Shown here: in pieces, positions 21,933 through 24,230 of the stretch
Numbering within the stretch: position 1 is the first letter of the stretch
How the letters are laid out: every line of letters starts with the position of its first letter
From: CAYOBW01 sp964402115
GTDB taxonomy: Bacteria > Verrucomicrobiota > Kiritimatiellia > UBA8416 > CAYOBW01
Direction: 5' to 3'
NCBI GenBank assembly: GCA_964402115.1
Contig: CAYOBW010000096.1
Coordinates: 1-24,230 of the forward strand
DNA: 24,230 nucleotides
Program-made: the position numbers and the translations under genes
The notes under the pieces: model-generated
What the model was told of the DNA's origin: nothing
The model's input: the letters and a program-made list of their open reading frames with translations, nothing else
The model's database searches: none

Positions 21933-24197
21933 ATGCCGGTACAGGTTGCGCGCTATCAGCCCCACGTCGACGGCCTCAGGGCCGTTGCGGTTCTCGCCGT
22001 GCTCCTGTTCCATCTCAAGGTTCCAGGGTGTGCGGGCGGCTTCGTTGGAGTCGACGTCTTCCTCGTGATCAGCGGCTTCCTGATCACGCGCCTGATCGTC
22101 GCTGAAATCGACCTGACGGGGGATTTCCGCTTCGGCCACTTCTACCTGCGCCGCGTCAGGCGCCTCGCCCCCGCGCTGATCGCCACGACCCTGGCAACCG
22201 TGATCGCGGGAACCCTGCTGTTCGCACCCGGGACGCTCGCGCGCACAGGCCGGGACCTGATCGCCTCGACGCTCAGCTTCGCGAACGTGCGTTTCTGGCT
22301 CGCGGCCGACTACTTCGACGTATCCGCGCACACCAAACCGCTGCTGCACACGTGGAGCTTGAGCCTCGAGGAGCAGTTCTACCTGCTCTGGCCCGCCTTC
22401 CTGTACCTGGCCTACCGCGCGCGCGCGAAGCGTGTGCTTCCCGCGGTGTTCCTCGTGATCGCGGCGGTCAGCCTGCTGCTCAACCCGCTCTTCGGCAGCG
22501 GCGCGCCGGCTTGGCTGGCGAAGTGGCTTCCCGGCCCTTTCGCGGACGGCAAGTCGACGGTGTTCTTCCTGCTCCCGTTCCGCGTGTTCGAATTCACCAT
22601 CGGCGGCATGCTCGTCTGGACGACCCGGTGGAAGCCGGCGCGCGCGTGGGTGTCTGACAGCGGACTGGTGCTTGGGCTCGCGCTGATCGTCGCGGCAACG
22701 GTCGCGTTCCACGAGGAGCTGCTGTTCCCCTCGTTCCCGGCGCTCGTTCCCTGTCTCGGGGCCGCGCTCGCCATCCAGTGCGGCGGTCGCTCGCGGCTCC
22801 ACGCCGTGCTCACGAATCCCGTGGCCGTCGGCGTCGGGCTCATGAGCTACTCCCTCTACCTCGTGCACTGGCCGCTCATCGTCTGCTGCCGCTACGCCGG
22901 CGGCCCGCTCGCCGCGACCGATCGGCTGTGGGTGGGCGCGCTCTCGCTGCTGCTCGGCTACGCGAGCTATCGGCTGGTCGAGGCGCCGTTCCGCCGCCGT
23001 TCGCTCCCCCTCTGGCCCGTCGGCCTCGCCGCCCCCGTGGTGCTTGCGCTCGGCCTCCACCTCGCGTGGTCAGGCGGGTGGACGTGGCGGGTTTCGCCGG
23101 CCATCGCGGTCGATCTTTCCGCAAGCGGGCTCGAATTCCACCGCGAGCAGTACGGTGGCGCGGGCTACGCGCAGGGGCCCCTTTGCGGCAAGGGCCCGCC
23201 CGACGTGCTCCTCATCGGCGACAGCCACGGGAAACAGTACGCGGAGGGCGCGGACCGGGAACTTGGCGCGCCGTACGGCCTGTCGGTGCATATGCGCGCG
23301 GGCGAGAGTTGCCTGTACCTGCCCGGCTTCGCGCGGACGACACCGGGTGTCGACTGGAAGACGGTGCTTGCAACGGAACTGCGCAGCATCGCGGCGACGG
23401 TGGCGGCGGGGGATCCCAAGCCAGTCGTCCTGGTCGCGCAAGCGTGGCTTAGCCAGAGCGCACGCGCGGCACTCGTCGATGCCGACGGTCGGCCCGCCAA
23501 CCGCGGGATCGATCCCCGGGATTTCGTCGCTGGCCTGGCACGGCTCAAAGAGCAGGCGGGCATCGAGCACCTGGTTGTGATCGGCAACGTCCCGCTCCCC
23601 GCGGTGCAGAACCTGTTCGAGGAGCTGACCAAGCCGAGGCTCACCCGTCGCTTGCGCACGGCGGATGCCGCGACGTTCGCCGAGAGTGAGGAGGTGCGGG
23701 GGCTCAACGCTGCGCTCAAGGAAGGCGCGGCCCGAACGGGCGCCTACGTCTATCTCGACCCGCATGACGTGCTCTGCCACGAGGGCCGCTGCCTGGCGAT
23801 CGCTCCGTCGGGCGAGCTCGTGTACTCCGATGCGACGCACCTCTCCAGGTTCGGCTCGCGCCTGGTGATGCGCGCATTCGCGCCCAAGATCCTGGAGGTC
23901 GTGCGCAGCCGTCAACCCCGTCACTCTCCCGCCAGGTCATTGTTTCCTGGCCGCGATGACGGAACGGCATCGTCCTCGTCCTCAGTGAGCGCAGCGAACG
24001 GTCCTCGTCCCCGCACGCGAAGACGGCGGGGGGCTTCGAGGACGAGAACGAGGACGACAACGACGAAGACGAGGGCGGGGGCATGGCTCGCGAGAGCAAT
24101 GGAACGAGGCGTGACCGCGGCACAACCAGCCGTCGCAGCGGCGCCTCGCCCGCAAGCAGCGGCTGGCCCACTACGCGGGCGCATATCAGCTCCGTAG
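21933..24197 (+). CDS. OafA/YrhL-type acyltransferase with C-terminal SGNH domain
   Basis: A 754-residue integral membrane O-acyltransferase. Residues ~8-380 are the acyltransferase-3 domain with about ten membrane helices: HVDGLRAVAVLAVLLFH with H11, D13 and R16, then GGFVGVDVFLVISGFLITR, TWSLSLEEQFYLLWP and LMSYSLYLVHWPL. Residues ~420-655 are an SGNH hydrolase-like domain with block I G429-D430-S431-H432 and block V D633-x2-H636. This two-domain form adds acyl, often acetyl, groups to cell-surface sugars; the SGNH domain acts outside the cytoplasm. Recognisable homology ends at about residue 660 (AFAPKILEVV). The last ~90 residues are Ser/Arg/Thr-rich and are encoded by palindromic repeat DNA (23970-24073), so the natural C-terminus was probably replaced or extended. 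The gene is divergent from the AsmA-like gene. Confidence 0.88.
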   Translation: MPVQVARYQPHVDGLRAVAVLAVLLFHLKVPGCAGGFVGVDVFLVISGFLITRLIVAEIDLTGDFRFGHFYLRRVRRLAPALIATTLATVIAGTLLFAPGTLARTGRDLIASTLSFANVRFWLAADYFDVSAHTKPLLHTWSLSLEEQFYLLWPAFLYLAYRARAKRVLPAVFLVIAAVSLLLNPLFGSGAPAWLAKWLPGPFADGKSTVFFLLPFRVFEFTIGGMLVWTTRWKPARAWVSDSGLVLGLALIVAATVAFHEELLFPSFPALVPCLGAALAIQCGGRSRLHAVLTNPVAVGVGLMSYSLYLVHWPLIVCCRYAGGPLAATDRLWVGALSLLLGYASYRLVEAPFRRRSLPLWPVGLAAPVVLALGLHLAWSGGWTWRVSPAIAVDLSASGLEFHREQYGGAGYAQGPLCGKGPPDVLLIGDSHGKQYAEGADRELGAPYGLSVHMRAGESCLYLPGFARTTPGVDWKTVLATELRSIAATVAAGDPKPVVLVAQAWLSQSARAALVDADGRPANRGIDPRDFVAGLARLKEQAGIEHLVVIGNVPLPAVQNLFEELTKPRLTRRLRTADAATFAESEEVRGLNAALKEGAARTGAYVYLDPHDVLCHEGRCLAIAPSGELVYSDATHLSRFGSRLVMRAFAPKILEVVRSRQPRHSPARSLFPGRDDGTASSSSSVSAANGPRPRTRRRRGASRTRTRTTTTKTRAGAWLARAMERGVTAAQPAVAAAPRPQAAAGPLRGRISAP
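23970..24073. repeat. GTCCTCGTCC / GAGGACGAGAAC palindromic repeat element
   Basis: TCGTCCTCGTCCTC (23970-23983) is complementary to most of 24043-24056 within the tract GAGGACGAGAACGAGGACGA starting at 24038. A second GGTCCTCGTCC at 24000-24010 can pair with the same tract. Beyond it, 24050-24073 continues as degenerate GACGA units. The element overlaps the 3' part of the acyltransferase frame. Confidence 0.65.
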
Positions 24198-24230
24198 GGT
24201 CTGTAGCCTCGCCGACAGCGGGAGCGGTCG

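Overview
The window is GC-rich bacterial DNA with tightly packed genes on both strands. The gene set suggests a chromosome of the PVC group (Verrucomicrobiota, Kiritimatiellota, Lentisphaerota or Planctomycetota): a WRGP-type PQQ-like propeller protein, a squalene-cyclase-like protein beside an isoprenoid/radical-SAM cluster, a large AsmA-like protein, a FecR protein with a Thr tail, and several palindromic intergenic repeats. This placement is inferred from gene content only. No tRNA, rRNA, CRISPR array, integrase or complete insertion sequence was seen.

Layout. (1) 1-322: the end of a response-regulator receiver domain cut by the window edge. (2) 323-1052: about 730 bp with no credible gene but several hairpins and repeats. 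(3) 8665 down to 1053, minus strand: six closely spaced or overlapping genes that look like one operon. In transcription order they are a PQQ-like beta-propeller, a two-cluster ferredoxin, a radical SAM enzyme, a DUF116-polyprenyl synthase fusion, a protein-prenyltransferase-beta-like barrel with a degraded zinc site, and a class II (DxDD) squalene/hopene-cyclase-like enzyme. (4) 8854-11891, plus strand: uxaB-uxaA for galacturonate breakdown. (5) 13969 down to 11899, minus strand: a radical SAM protein of the HpnP-like/DUF4070 type, then a small PH-domain membrane protein. (6) 14257-15144, plus strand: a secreted FecR-domain protein followed by a very strong terminator. (7) 21763 down to 15271, minus strand: an AsmA-like envelope protein, a secreted protein with twelve repeats of about 27 residues, and a HEAT-repeat protein. 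(8) 21933-24197, plus strand: an OafA-type acyltransferase with an SGNH domain whose C-terminus runs into repeat DNA.

How the genes may work together. The six-gene minus-strand operon is the main candidate for an undescribed system. The polyprenyl synthase can supply a linear prenyl diphosphate and the DxDD enzyme can cyclise an isoprenoid. The radical SAM enzyme, ferredoxin and DUF116 domain would provide iron-sulfur chemistry. No squalene synthase or HpnC/D/E genes are present, so a standard hopanoid route is not shown and the product is unknown. The uxaBA pair is ordinary uronate catabolism. The 15.3-21.8 kb module looks like envelope or secreted structural proteins.
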